The position numbers were made by a program, and so were the translations under genes. A DNA stretch of 9,454 nucleotides from Rhodospirillales bacterium (lineage in GTDB: Bacteria; Pseudomonadota; Alphaproteobacteria; Rhodospirillales; Magnetospirillaceae), in assembly GCA_030040955.1 (NCBI GenBank), contig JASHSH010000286.1:1-9454 (forward strand), given 5' to 3'. Shown in pieces: positions 1 to 7,185 of the stretch; within the stretch, counting starts at the first letter, position 1; each line of letters starts with the position of its first letter. Below the pieces are notes generated by a model, which saw only the letters and a list, made by a program, of their open reading frames with translations, had not been told where the DNA came from and did no database searches.

Positions 1-253
1 ATTTGTCGCGCGCGATCGCGCGGCCCAGCTCGCTCTGTCCGATGCCGGGATTGCGGGCGATCACCTCCAGCGCGGCGAAGCGGCCGGGCTTGAGGTTGCG
101 CGCATGCGCGGTCCGCGCGAAGGCGCGGAACGAGGCGTCCTGCGCGATGCGCAGGTAAAAGCCGATGTAACCGTCGAGATCGCCGAGATCGGTCCCGACG
201 GCGCCGCCGTTCGCGCCGCCGACCGCCCTCGGCCGTCGGTTTCCTCCCCGCAT
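1..253 (-). CDS. MarR-family transcriptional regulator, N-terminal part (cut by window edge)
   Basis: The 84 visible codons read leftward from ATG at 253-251 and run off the window without a stop. After a Gly/Arg-rich start of about 20 residues comes LDGYIGFYLRIAQDASFRAF, then a segment with LKPGRFAALEVIARNPGIGQ and SELGRAIARDK. This is the dimerisation helix plus the first part of the winged helix-turn-helix of MarR proteins; the family is usually 140-170 residues, so about half is missing. MarR proteins are dimeric repressors released by small, often aromatic, ligands. No good Shine-Dalgarno precedes the ATG, and a GGAGGAAA lies inside codons 3-5 with no start codon at a suitable distance after it, so the start is only probable. 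The gene lies 92 bp beyond the binding-protein gene on the same strand. It may control the transporter, but that is inference. The family call is fairly sure. Confidence 0.8.
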   Translation of the reverse strand, partial: MRGGNRRPRAVGGANGGAVGTDLGDLDGYIGFYLRIAQDASFRAFARTAHARNLKPGRFAALEVIARNPGIGQSELGRAIARDK

Positions 254-311
254 ATTGTTCCGCCCCGGCGTCCCAACGTCACGCGGGCGCCTCGCGTTTG
301 GCCGAGCAACT

Positions 312-327
312 AGTTTGCCATCAAACG
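312..327. promoter_or_regulatory. Candidate MarR operator (GTTTG-CCAT-CAAAC)
   Basis: GTTTG at 313-317 and CAAAC at 322-326 form a perfect inverted repeat with a 4-bp spacer in the gap between the binding-protein gene and the marR-like gene. It starts about 60 bp before the marR ATG and sits in a locally AT-richer patch. Many MarR proteins bind 16-20 bp palindromes and repress their own gene. The arms are short, and no convincing -10/-35 pair was seen next to it, so this is a candidate only. Confidence 0.35.
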
Positions 328-345
328 ATCGCGCTGACCAGCCCG

Positions 346-1593
346 CTACTGGCGCCAGCCGGTCATCGGCCATTGCAGCTTGGCGGTCGCCCGGTCCTCG
401 GGCCAGACCGACACGTAATGATCGCCTTGCAGCTGGATGAGATAGGTCGCGGACAGCGTGTTCTGGCCGGTCTCGTCGAACTTCACGCCGCGATAGCCGA
501 TCATCAGCCGGTCGGGGCCGAGATCGGTCGCGCGCAGCGCCGCCTGGATCTTGTCCGGCGCGGTCGAACCGGCGCGGTTGATCGCGTCGGCGAGCACGAA
601 GAACCCCTGCATCCAACGCGCCGAGGTGTCGTCGAGGTCGCGGTGATGCTTCGCGTTGAACAGCTGGTTGATCGCGTAGCTGTTGGAGCCGGGCGCGCCG
701 ATGTCGAAGGCGCTGCGATTGACCGCGCCCTGGGCGAGCGGGCCCGCGTTCGGGATGAAGCTCGGATCGGAAAAGCCGGCATCGTCGCCGATGATCAGCG
801 GCGGCAGATAGTCGAGGTTCTTCATGGTCTTGAAGTAGAGGATTGTGTCCGCCGTATAGCTCACGAAGATGACCGCGTCGGGCTTCAGCCCCTTGAGCTG
901 GAGCACCTGGGCGGAGACGTCGGCGCCGTTCGCGTCATACGGAATCTGCGCCGCGACGGCGATGCCCGCGGTTTTCGCCGCGGCGAGGATGCTGGCCGCG
1001 ACCGAGGTGCCGTAGTCGGTGTTCTCGTTCACCACCGCGATGCTGTCGATCTTCTTGCCGCCCTTGCGCAGGTCGGTGAGGAACTCGGCATAGGCCTTGG
1101 CGAAGTCGGGCGCGATCGGGCCGGTGCGGAACACCCATTTGAACCCGCGGCCGGTGATGTTAAGCGCCACCGAATCGGCGATCACGAACGGGATGCCCTG
1201 GCGCTCGGCCGCGGCGGTCGCCACCAACGCGACCGACGAGTGATAGCAACCCAGCATGGCCACGACATGGTCCTCGGTGATCAGACGCAGGGTCTGCTGC
1301 TGGCCGACCTGCGGGTTGCCCTGATGGTCGGCGTTGTCGAGCACGATCTTGCCGCCGCCGAGGCCGGGCAGGCCCGCGCCAGCGCCCAGCGGAAGTTTTT
1401 CCAGGCCAGGATGCGGGGAGTTGACGATCTCCGCCCCCAGCTCGACCGCGTCCTTGGCCGACTGTCCGGCGCCCGCCGAATTGCCGGTGAGCGGGTAAAT
1501 GGCGCCGATCTTGACGTCGTCGGCCGCGCGCGCCGGCTGAATCACGGCCAGGCAGGCGAACAGCAGCGCGACAGGGCGAAGCAATTCGTTCAT
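346..1593 (-). CDS. Periplasmic substrate-binding protein of a Liv-type (HAAT) ABC transporter
   Basis: This 415-residue protein captures the transported solute in the periplasm and delivers it to the LivHM permeases encoded upstream. A Sec signal peptide is clear: a hydrophobic core at residues 8-18, then PARA with likely cleavage near residue 23. The mature start VKIGAIYPLTG is typical of type I (LivJ/LivK-like, Peripla_BP_6) binding proteins. Later landmarks are AMLGCYHSS near residue 115, where ligand contacts usually lie, IAVVNENTDYG in the second lobe, and a C-terminal KFDETGQN segment. The open frame extends far upstream, but ATG at 1593 is chosen because it begins the signal peptide and follows GAGGGGAG with 7-nt spacing. 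The gene is last in the transporter operon, 77 bp after livF; that gap shows no clear terminator or promoter. Its strong ribosome binding site fits the need for excess binding protein. The family is certain; the substrate is unknown. Confidence 0.93.
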   Translation of the reverse strand: MNELLRPVALLFACLAVIQPARAADDVKIGAIYPLTGNSAGAGQSAKDAVELGAEIVNSPHPGLEKLPLGAGAGLPGLGGGKIVLDNADHQGNPQVGQQQTLRLITEDHVVAMLGCYHSSVALVATAAAERQGIPFVIADSVALNITGRGFKWVFRTGPIAPDFAKAYAEFLTDLRKGGKKIDSIAVVNENTDYGTSVAASILAAAKTAGIAVAAQIPYDANGADVSAQVLQLKGLKPDAVIFVSYTADTILYFKTMKNLDYLPPLIIGDDAGFSDPSFIPNAGPLAQGAVNRSAFDIGAPGSNSYAINQLFNAKHHRDLDDTSARWMQGFFVLADAINRAGSTAPDKIQAALRATDLGPDRLMIGYRGVKFDETGQNTLSATYLIQLQGDHYVSVWPEDRATAKLQWPMTGWRQ

Positions 1594-1670
1594 CGTCTCT
1601 CTCCCCTCGGGACTTGGGCCGGACATCCCCCGCGACTTGTCATACATCCTACGACTCCGGCGCGGCCCTG

Positions 1671-2396
1671 TCAGCGCGCCGGCACGCCAGCGCCGAGATA
1701 GGCGCCGCGCACGCCGTCGCTGCGCGCGAGCTCGTCGGGCGGACCTTCCAGCACCACCCGTCCGCCCTGGAGGACATACCCATAGTCGGCGATGGCGAGG
1801 GCAAGCGGCACCGACTGTTCGGCGAGAAGGAGGGTGAGACCCTTCCGGCGCAGACTCCCGAGCGCATCGTAGAGCGCCTCGACAGCGGCCGGCGCAAGAC
1901 CGAGGCTCGGCTCGTCGAGCAGAAGCAGCTTGGGCTCGCTCATCAGCGCGCGGCCAAGCGCGAGCATCTGGCGCTCGCCGCCCGAAAGCGTGCCGGCGGT
2001 CTGCCGGCGCCTTTCGCCCAGGCGCGGGAACAGCGCATAGGTCCGCTCCAGCGCGGCACCCAGCCGGGTCCGGTCGGCGAGCGCGGTCGCGCCGAGCCGC
2101 AGATTCTGTTCGACGGTCTGGCCGTGGAACAGGCGCCATCCCTCCGGCGAGAGTGCGATGCCGCGACGCACGATCTCGTAAGCAGGGCCGCCGGAAATGT
2201 CGTCCGCGCCCCACGCAATGCGCCCGCCCGACAGCGCGGCCAGTCCGGCGATCGCGCGCAAGGTGGTCGACTTGCCGGCGCCGTTGGCGCCGAGCAACGC
2301 GACCGCCGTGCCCGCCGCGACGCGCAAGCTCACATCGGCGACGCCGACCAGCTCGCCGTACCGCACCTCGACATGCTCGACGCGCAGTTCGGTCAC
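1671..2396 (-). CDS. livF: Liv-type ABC transporter ATP-binding protein, LivF
   Basis: One of the two cytoplasmic ATPases powering the Liv-type importer. The 241-residue length matches the family (E. coli LivF is 237). Walker A is GANGAGKST at residues 36-44, the signature is LSGGERQM at 137-144, and Walker B is LLLLDEP ending near 163. AEQSVPLALAIADYGYVL carries Gln in place of the switch His, which is normal for LivF and helps tell it from LivG. GTG at 2396 is chosen because the protein then begins with TELRVEHVEVRYG like its homologues. The GTG overlaps the livG TGA by 4 bp (GTGA), so translation is probably coupled. The open frame extends further upstream inside livG, but that part is the shadow of livG. 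All nucleotide-binding motifs are intact. Confidence 0.94.
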   Translation of the reverse strand: MTELRVEHVEVRYGELVGVADVSLRVAAGTAVALLGANGAGKSTTLRAIAGLAALSGGRIAWGADDISGGPAYEIVRRGIALSPEGWRLFHGQTVEQNLRLGATALADRTRLGAALERTYALFPRLGERRRQTAGTLSGGERQMLALGRALMSEPKLLLLDEPSLGLAPAAVEALYDALGSLRRKGLTLLLAEQSVPLALAIADYGYVLQGGRVVLEGPPDELARSDGVRGAYLGAGVPAR

Positions 2397-3130
2397 GGCG
2401 CCGGGTCCGTCCGCTCGCGGTAGCCGCGCCCGAGATAGGCCTCGATCACGGCCGGATCGGCGACCACTTCGCGCGGCGCGCCGGTGGCGATCACGTGGCC
2501 CTCGTTGAACACCAGTACCCGCTGCGCGAGCGTGACGATCACCTCCATCACGTGCTCGACGATGACCAGGGTGACGCCGAGGCGGTGGATTTTGCGCACC
2601 AGGTCGATCGCGTCGCGCAGCTCGACCGGGGTCAGCCCGGCGAGACACTCGTCGAGCAGCAACAGCCGCGGCGCGGTCGCCAGCGCCCGCGCGATCTCGA
2701 GGCGCTTGCGGCCCGGAGTGCCGAGCGCGCCCGCCCGCTGTCCGGCGAGCGGCGCAAGGCCGGTGAGGTCGAGCACCTCGCGCGCGCGCGCGCGGGCCTC
2801 GCGTGCGCCGGGATGGTGCAGGAACGCGCCCACCATCACGTTCTCGAGCACGGTCATGTCGGCGAAGGTGGCGGGCACCTGGAAGGTGCGTCCGATGCCC
2901 GCGCGGGCATGAGCCTCGGGCGAGGCGCGGGTGAGATCGTCGCCGTCGAAGACCACGCGGCCCGCGCTCGGCACGAGGTCGCCGGCGAGGCAGCGGAAAA
3001 AGGTCGACTTGCCGGCGCCGTTGGGCCCGATCAAGCCGACGATCTCGCCGTCGGCGACGGCAAGGTCGGCGCCGGCGACCGCGCGAAAGCCGCCGAACAG
3101 CTTGGTCACGCCGCGCGCGTCAAGCAGCAC
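2393..3130 (-). CDS. livG: Liv-type ABC transporter ATP-binding protein, LivG, with divergent signature motif
   Basis: The second cytoplasmic ATPase of the importer, 245 residues (E. coli LivG is 255). Walker A is GPNGAGKST at 35-43, the Q-loop Gln is Q84 in GRTFQVPATF, Walker B is LLLLDE ending at E161, and the switch His is H192 in VIVEHVMEVI. The long insertion between Walker A and the signature is typical of LivG. The signature reads LGTPGRKRLEIARAL (from residue 136) rather than LSxGxQRRLEIARAL; the second Gly and RLEIARAL are kept. From memory, a LivG subfamily has an AGRKRLE-type signature, so this is probably a subfamily trait and not decay. GTG at 3130 is chosen: it begins the domain, follows GGAG, and overlaps the end of livM by 11 bp. 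The open frame continues upstream, but with a Cys/Ser-rich segment foreign to the family. Confidence 0.93.
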   Translation of the reverse strand: MLLDARGVTKLFGGFRAVAGADLAVADGEIVGLIGPNGAGKSTFFRCLAGDLVPSAGRVVFDGDDLTRASPEAHARAGIGRTFQVPATFADMTVLENVMVGAFLHHPGAREARARAREVLDLTGLAPLAGQRAGALGTPGRKRLEIARALATAPRLLLLDECLAGLTPVELRDAIDLVRKIHRLGVTLVIVEHVMEVIVTLAQRVLVFNEGHVIATGAPREVVADPAVIEAYLGRGYRERTDPAP

Positions 3131-4097
3131 GGCTGCGCTCCGGCCGCCAGCGCAGCATTCGACGGCGCAACTCGAACAGTCCGCCCGGCTCGAAGCGCGC
3201 GACCAGCACGATGATGCCCCCATACAGCACGAAGGTGAGCCCGGAGCCGCCGCCGCCGAGCCAGCTGTTGGCCCAGCTCTGCGCCGGAATTAGGATCAGC
3301 GCGCCGACCAAGGGACCGTAAAGCGTCCCCGCGCCGCCGAGAGCGGCGACGATCACCATCTGCACCGATACCAGGATGCCGAATCCGCTGTCGGGATCGA
3401 CGAAGCCGGTCTTCAGCACGTAGAGCGAGCCGGCGAGGGCGGTGAGGGAGGCGCTCAGCGCCAGCGCCGCCAGCTTGGTGCGGCGGGAGGCCACGCCGAG
3501 GCTGCGCGCGGCCGCCTCGCCCGCCTTCACCGCGCGCATGTAGTAGCCGAGCCTGCGGCCTTGCAGCGCATGCGTGAGCGCGAGCACGCCGGCCAGCACG
3601 CCGAGGAAGATGTAGTAGTAAGGGGTCTCGTCGCGGAAGGTGAGGTCCCACCAGCCGCGCGCCGTCGCCGGTCCCTGCAACCCGATCGCCGCGCCGACCA
3701 GTCCCCAGGTGCCGACCAGGATGCGGATCAGCTCCGCGACCGCGATCGTCGCCATGCTGAAATAGTGGCCGGTCAACCGCAGCGTGGGCGCGCCGATCAG
3801 CGCCGCGAGGCCGACCGCCAGCAGCATGCCGAGCGGAATCCCGGCCATCGGCGGCCAACCCCACAGCGTGTAGACCAGCAGCGGCAGGTAGGCGCCGACG
3901 CCGAAGAACATCCCGTGTCCGACGGATACCTGGCCGGCGAAACCGCCGAGAATGTTCCAGGCCGAGGCGGAAATCGCGGCCAGCAGCACCGTCACGCCGA
4001 TATCGAGATAGTAGGGGCTGGACGCCGCCAGCGGATAAGCAAGCAGGGCCGCCACGGCGAGCGCCGCACCCGCGCGCCGCCAATGATCCGAGCTCAT
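3120..4097 (-). CDS. livM: Liv-type ABC transporter permease, LivM
   Basis: An inner-membrane permease of 325 residues that pairs with LivH to form the translocation path. Hydrophobic segments run through most of the protein. The family block NILGGFAGQVSVGHGMFFGVGAYL lies near residues 50-72, TLRLTGHYFSMATIAVAELIRI follows, and the EAA-like coupling region is around RAVKAGEAAARSLGV. The C-terminal GGAGTLYGPLVGA stretch is characteristic of the BPD_transp_2 family. ATG at 4097 overlaps the livH stop as ATGA, which favours it over an in-frame ATG 11 codons upstream inside livH. The protein ends in a short basic tail (RRRMLRWRPERSRAA) that overlaps the livG start. No key block is missing. Confidence 0.94.
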   Translation of the reverse strand: MSSDHWRRAGAALAVAALLAYPLAASSPYYLDIGVTVLLAAISASAWNILGGFAGQVSVGHGMFFGVGAYLPLLVYTLWGWPPMAGIPLGMLLAVGLAALIGAPTLRLTGHYFSMATIAVAELIRILVGTWGLVGAAIGLQGPATARGWWDLTFRDETPYYYIFLGVLAGVLALTHALQGRRLGYYMRAVKAGEAAARSLGVASRRTKLAALALSASLTALAGSLYVLKTGFVDPDSGFGILVSVQMVIVAALGGAGTLYGPLVGALILIPAQSWANSWLGGGGSGLTFVLYGGIIVLVARFEPGGLFELRRRMLRWRPERSRAA

Positions 4098-4951
4098 GCC
4101 CGCCCCATGAGGCCCTGCGGACGCAGCCACAGCAAGGCGACGAACAGCGCGTAGACGACCACGTCCTTATAGATCGGCCCCAGCCAGTAGGCCGACAGCG
4201 CCTGGATCGCGCCGACCATCAGTCCGGCGTAGAGCGCGCCGGGCACGCTGCCGAATCCGCCCAGCGTGACCGTGATGAAGGCGGTGAGGCCGAAGGTCGC
4301 GCCCACGGAGGGTGACCAGGGATAGGCGGTCGCCATCAGCGCGCCGGCCAGCCCGGCCGATCCCGCGGCGAGGCCCCAGGCCAGCGCCTGCATCCGGTCC
4401 GGCCGGATGCCGACCAGCATCGCCGCCTCGCGGTCCTCCGCCACCGCCAGCAGCTGGCTGCCCACCGCGGTGCGAGTCAGCAGAAGATGCAGGCCGGCCG
4501 TCAGCGCGAGCGCCGCGACTCCCGCGGCGAGCTGCGGGACGGGAAGCAGCAATCCGCCGATCGAGAGCGTCCCCGACAGCGCGGTCTGCGGCAGCGAGAC
4601 GAAATTCGCCGAGAAGATCCAGAACGCGGTGTAGCGCAGCACCAGCGCGAGGCCGAAGGTCGACAGGATCTGGGCCAGCATGGGGCCGCGCAGGACGTGA
4701 CGGATCAGGCCGAAATAGATGGCGGCGCCGAGCGCGAACAGAACCAAGGCGGCTGCGAGCGCGAACAGGGCGGGCCCGCCGCCCAGCCAAGTGACCACGA
4801 GCAGCGCCGCGTACATGCCCAGCATGACGAATTCGCCATGCGCGAAATTGATGAAGTTCATCATGCCCCAGATGAGCGTGAGCCCGGAGGCGAACAGCGC
4901 GTAGACGGCGCCCAGCAGCAGCCCGCCCACGACCACCTGAAGCAAAGTCAT
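4094..4951 (-). CDS. livH: Liv-type ABC transporter permease, LivH
   Basis: First gene of the importer operon and the partner permease of LivM, 285 residues, the usual LivH size. The N-terminal hydrophobic segment is followed by the diagnostic GMMNFINFAHGEFVMLGMY block near residues 29-47. The coupling region AVAEDREAAMLVGIRPDRM and the C-terminal TLGGFGSVPGALYAGLMVGA block are both present. About eight membrane segments are apparent. ATG at 4951 is the first in-frame start giving a family-like N-terminus. The region before it is A/G-rich but has only a weak Shine-Dalgarno. A promoter candidate lies about 28 bp upstream. The gene is divergent from the response regulator across a 159-bp gap. 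Confidence 0.94.
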   Translation of the reverse strand: MTLLQVVVGGLLLGAVYALFASGLTLIWGMMNFINFAHGEFVMLGMYAALLVVTWLGGGPALFALAAALVLFALGAAIYFGLIRHVLRGPMLAQILSTFGLALVLRYTAFWIFSANFVSLPQTALSGTLSIGGLLLPVPQLAAGVAALALTAGLHLLLTRTAVGSQLLAVAEDREAAMLVGIRPDRMQALAWGLAAGSAGLAGALMATAYPWSPSVGATFGLTAFITVTLGGFGSVPGALYAGLMVGAIQALSAYWLGPIYKDVVVYALFVALLWLRPQGLMGRA

Positions 4952-4978
4952 TGCCGACCGATCCGCTCGTTCCCCGCC

Positions 4979-5008
4979 ATACTAGGGTGAGGGCGGCAGG
5001 CTTGTCAG
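4979..5008 (-). promoter_or_regulatory. Candidate promoter of the liv operon
   Basis: On the minus strand CTGACA (5008-5003) is five of six to the TTGACA -35 box, and TAGTAT (4984-4979) is four of six to TATAAT, with an 18-bp spacer. Transcription would start near 4972, giving a leader of about 20 nt before the livH ATG. The -35 lies inside two near-copies of a 9-bp unit, CAGGCTTGT then CAGGCAAGT (4997-5014, 7 of 9 identical), which could be a regulator site. Predicted by eye only. Confidence 0.4.
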
Positions 5009-5057
5009 GCAAGTTGCGGGCGGCGTTCAAAATGCATTCCCGCGAGCCGGCCCGGAT

Positions 5058-5066
5058 TGCTATTCT
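5058..5066 (+). promoter_or_regulatory. Candidate extended -10 promoter of the response regulator
   Basis: TG-C-TATTCT matches an extended -10 element (TGnTATAAT) at the key positions and lies in an AT-richer patch. It would start transcription near 5073, leaving a leader of about 38 nt that contains two overlapping hairpins and the Shine-Dalgarno. A consensus-like TTGACA at 5066-5071 is an alternative -35, but its -10 would be the poor TTGCTT and its transcript would lack most of the ribosome binding site. Confidence 0.3.
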
Positions 5067-5072
5067 TGACAG

Positions 5073-5098
5073 GGGGCACGGCCCCAACTTGCTTGGGG
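5073..5098 (+). promoter_or_regulatory. Two mutually exclusive hairpins over the response regulator ribosome binding site
   Basis: GGGGC (5073-5077) can pair with GCCCC (5081-5085) across a 3-nt loop. CCCCAA (5082-5087) can instead pair with TTGGGG (5093-5098) across a 5-nt loop. The second hairpin buries the GGGGAG Shine-Dalgarno (5095-5100), which is 10 nt before the ATG; the first would free it. The pairing is read directly from the sequence. Whether the RNA is transcribed from far enough upstream, and whether it switches, is inference. Confidence 0.4.
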
Positions 5099-5110
5099 AG
5101 AAGTCGTGCG

Positions 5111-5785
5111 ATGCGTTGCCTGCTGATCGAGGACGATCCGGATACGAGTCGCTATATCTGCAACGGGCTGGGCGCGGCCGGCTTCCAGATGGAGACGGCG
5201 GCCACCGGCGCCGAGGGGCTGCGCCTGGCCCAGGGCGGCGGCTGGGATGCGATCGTGCTCGACCGGCTGTTGCCCGGCAATGTCGACGGGCTCGGCATCC
5301 TGACCGAGCTGCGCCGGCGCAACGACGCCACGCCGGTGCTGATCCTGAGCGCGCTGTCCGCGCTCGACGACCGCATCAAGGGCCTGCGCGTCGGGGGCGA
5401 CGACTATCTCACCAAGCCGTTCGCGCTCGACGAGCTCCAGGCTAGGCTCGCCGCCCTGGTCCGCCGGTCGACGACGCAAGAACGACGCGCCGTGCTTTCC
5501 GTCGGCGATTTGCGGCTCGACCTTACCTCGCGCACCGCGGAGCGGGCCGGACAGCCGATCGCGTTGCAGCCGCGGGAGCTGCACCTCCTCGAATTCCTGA
5601 TCCGGCACCGCGACCAGGTGGTGACCCGTGCCATGCTCATCGAGTCGGTGTGGAACTACCGCTTCGATCCGCAGACCAAGGTGATCGACGTGATGGTCAG
5701 CCGCCTGCGGCAGAAGGTGGACCGCGGCTTCGACAAGCCGCTCATCCACACGGTGCGGGGCATCGGCTACACCATCCGGGACTGA
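5111..5785 (+). CDS. OmpR/PhoB-family response regulator
   Basis: A 224-residue DNA-binding response regulator, presumably phosphorylated by the kinase encoded 14 bp downstream. The receiver domain (about 1-118) has the acidic pocket E7-D8-D9, phospho-acceptor D51 in AIVLDRLLPG, switch S80 in VLILSA, and K102 in DYLTKPF. A winged helix follows (about 128-222), with LQPRELHLLEFLIRHRDQVVTR, a recognition region ending in IDVMVSRLRQKVD, and the closing HTVRGIGYTIRD. All phosphotransfer residues are intact, so it should be a normal two-state regulator. ATG at 5111 is chosen over one 18 codons upstream because it directly begins the first receiver strand and follows GGGGAG with 10-nt spacing. The gene is divergent from the liv operon. 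Its targets are not known; the repeat pair before the methyltransferase is one candidate. Confidence 0.95.
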   Translation: MRCLLIEDDPDTSRYICNGLGAAGFQMETAATGAEGLRLAQGGGWDAIVLDRLLPGNVDGLGILTELRRRNDATPVLILSALSALDDRIKGLRVGGDDYLTKPFALDELQARLAALVRRSTTQERRAVLSVGDLRLDLTSRTAERAGQPIALQPRELHLLEFLIRHRDQVVTRAMLIESVWNYRFDPQTKVIDVMVSRLRQKVDRGFDKPLIHTVRGIGYTIRD

Positions 5786-5799
5786 GCCCGGGGATCGCG

Positions 5800-7185
5800 A
5801 TGCTGCGCTCGGCGCTGGCGTCCACCTCCTTCCGCCTGGCCCTCGTTCAAGGCCTGCTGATGGTGACGGTGACGGCGGTCGTCTCCGTCATGTTCTATTT
5901 CGGCACCGTCGGCGTGCTCACCCGCGGCATCGAGACCAAGTATGTCGGCATCTCCGACCGGCTGGTCGGCATCTACGCCTCGGCCGGCCGCGACGGCGTG
6001 GAGGCCGAGATCCGGCGCCTGTTGGAGGACGGCATCGATTCCGACACCGAGGTCTATCTCCTGGCCGACGCGCAGGGCCGATTCCTTGCCGGCAACCTGT
6101 CGTCCTGGCCGGGCGCCGTATCGCAAGACCAGTTCAGCGACGCCAAGGTGGTGCGCGTCGGGCGCCGCTCGGTCAGCCTTCTGTTTCCGCGGCGGCTCGA
6201 CAATGGCGATCTGCTGATCGTCGGCCGCGACATGGAGGATCTGCGCCAGATCGCGTCCCTGGTCTGGAAAACGATCGCGGCGGGCGCGACGGCGACTATG
6301 CTGCTCGCCTTCCTCGGCGCCACCATCGTGCGGCGCCAGGTGGAAACACGGCTGGCCGCGATCCGCCATACTTCGCGCACCATCATGGCCGGGGACATGA
6401 AATCGCGCATCCCGGCCTCCGCGCACCGGGACGAATTCTCCCGCCTGAGCCGCGACATCAATCTGATGCTCGACCGCATCCAGCAGCTGATGGACGGCAC
6501 GATGCGCGTGTCCGACGCCATCGCCCACGATCTGCGCACGCCGCTCACGCGCATCCGCGGGCGGCTCGACGAGGTGTTGCGGATGGCGCCGGACGCCGAA
6601 TCGCTGCGCGAGGCGGCCGCCGACGCCATCTTCGCCATCGACGAGCTGATGGGCGTGTTCGAGAAGCTGCTCACCATCGCCGAGGCCGAGGCCGGCGTGC
6701 ATCGGCGGTCGATGGCGCCGGTTCCGCTCGGCCCGCTGGTCGGCGAGGTCGCCGAACTGTACGACGCCATGGCCGAGGAGACCGGCACCAGCCTGGACAC
6801 GCGAGTCGACGGCGCGCCGATCGCGGTGGGCGACAAGGATCTGCTGGCGGTGGCGATGCAGAACCTGGTCGACAACGCGCTCAAATACGCCGGCGACGGC
6901 GCGCATGTGCGGATCGGCGCCAGCGAGGAGGGCGGGTTGGTTTCGCTCACCGTCGCCGACGACGGTCCCGGCATCCCGGAGGCAGAATGCGCCAACGTGA
7001 GGCGCCGCTTCTATCGCCTCGACGCCGCGCGCAGCCGGCCGGGCAACGGCCTCGGCCTGTCGCTGGTGGAGGCGATCGCGTCGCTGCACGGCGGCGCGCT
7101 GCGCCTGGAGAACGCGCATCCGGGGCTTCGCGCGCGCGTGGAGCTGCCGCGCGCCGCCGGCGACTCTTTCCAACCCGTAACGTAG
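5800..7185 (+). CDS. Membrane sensor histidine kinase, partner of the upstream response regulator
   Basis: A 461-residue inner-membrane kinase. A transmembrane segment lies around residues 12-40. A periplasmic sensor region of about 110 residues follows, then a second membrane segment starting near W156, and a HAMP linker (about 180-235). The HisKA domain carries H243 in AHDLRTPLTRIR. The ATPase domain has N355 and N359 in the N-box NLVDNALKYA, DDGPGIP at 387-393, and GNGLGLSLV from 415. In the F-box the sequence is VRRRFYRLD where kinases of this type usually have VFxRFYRLD, so one aromatic is replaced by Arg; the rest is intact and the kinase is probably active. ATG at 5800 gives a proper first membrane segment and follows GGGGA. 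The gene is co-transcribed with the response regulator. The sensor region resembles nothing I recognise, so the signal is unknown. Confidence 0.94.
   Translation: MLRSALASTSFRLALVQGLLMVTVTAVVSVMFYFGTVGVLTRGIETKYVGISDRLVGIYASAGRDGVEAEIRRLLEDGIDSDTEVYLLADAQGRFLAGNLSSWPGAVSQDQFSDAKVVRVGRRSVSLLFPRRLDNGDLLIVGRDMEDLRQIASLVWKTIAAGATATMLLAFLGATIVRRQVETRLAAIRHTSRTIMAGDMKSRIPASAHRDEFSRLSRDINLMLDRIQQLMDGTMRVSDAIAHDLRTPLTRIRGRLDEVLRMAPDAESLREAAADAIFAIDELMGVFEKLLTIAEAEAGVHRRSMAPVPLGPLVGEVAELYDAMAEETGTSLDTRVDGAPIAVGDKDLLAVAMQNLVDNALKYAGDGAHVRIGASEEGGLVSLTVADDGPGIPEAECANVRRRFYRLDAARSRPGNGLGLSLVEAIASLHGGALRLENAHPGLRARVELPRAAGDSFQPVT

Noticed and set aside
1594..1670. Possible terminator or promoter between livF and the binding-protein gene
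   Set aside because: No stable stem with a T-run and no recognisable -35/-10 pair was found; only the Shine-Dalgarno at 1601-1608 is clear.
298..1701. 467-codon plus-strand open frame opposite the binding-protein gene
   Set aside because: It is antisense to a gene with a clear family match and signal peptide. Its translation is Arg/Gly/Ala-rich with no family resemblance, as expected where GC-rich codons leave few stops on the other strand.
1594..2214. Upstream extension of the binding-protein open frame
   Set aside because: The extra 207 residues overlap livF, are Arg-rich, and would bury the signal peptide inside the protein.
2153..3214. 353-codon plus-strand open frame opposite livG and livF
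   Set aside because: Arg-rich shadow of two well-supported ATPase genes, with no plausible start context.
5066..5071. Perfect TTGACA as -35 of the response regulator
   Set aside because: Its matching -10 would be TTGCTT, and transcription would begin near 5101, after most of the Shine-Dalgarno. An extended -10 just upstream fits better, though this is not settled.
5767..7173. 468-codon minus-strand open frame opposite the sensor kinase
   Set aside because: It mirrors an intact kinase gene with all motifs present. The antisense protein is His/Arg/Asp-rich and looks like nothing known.
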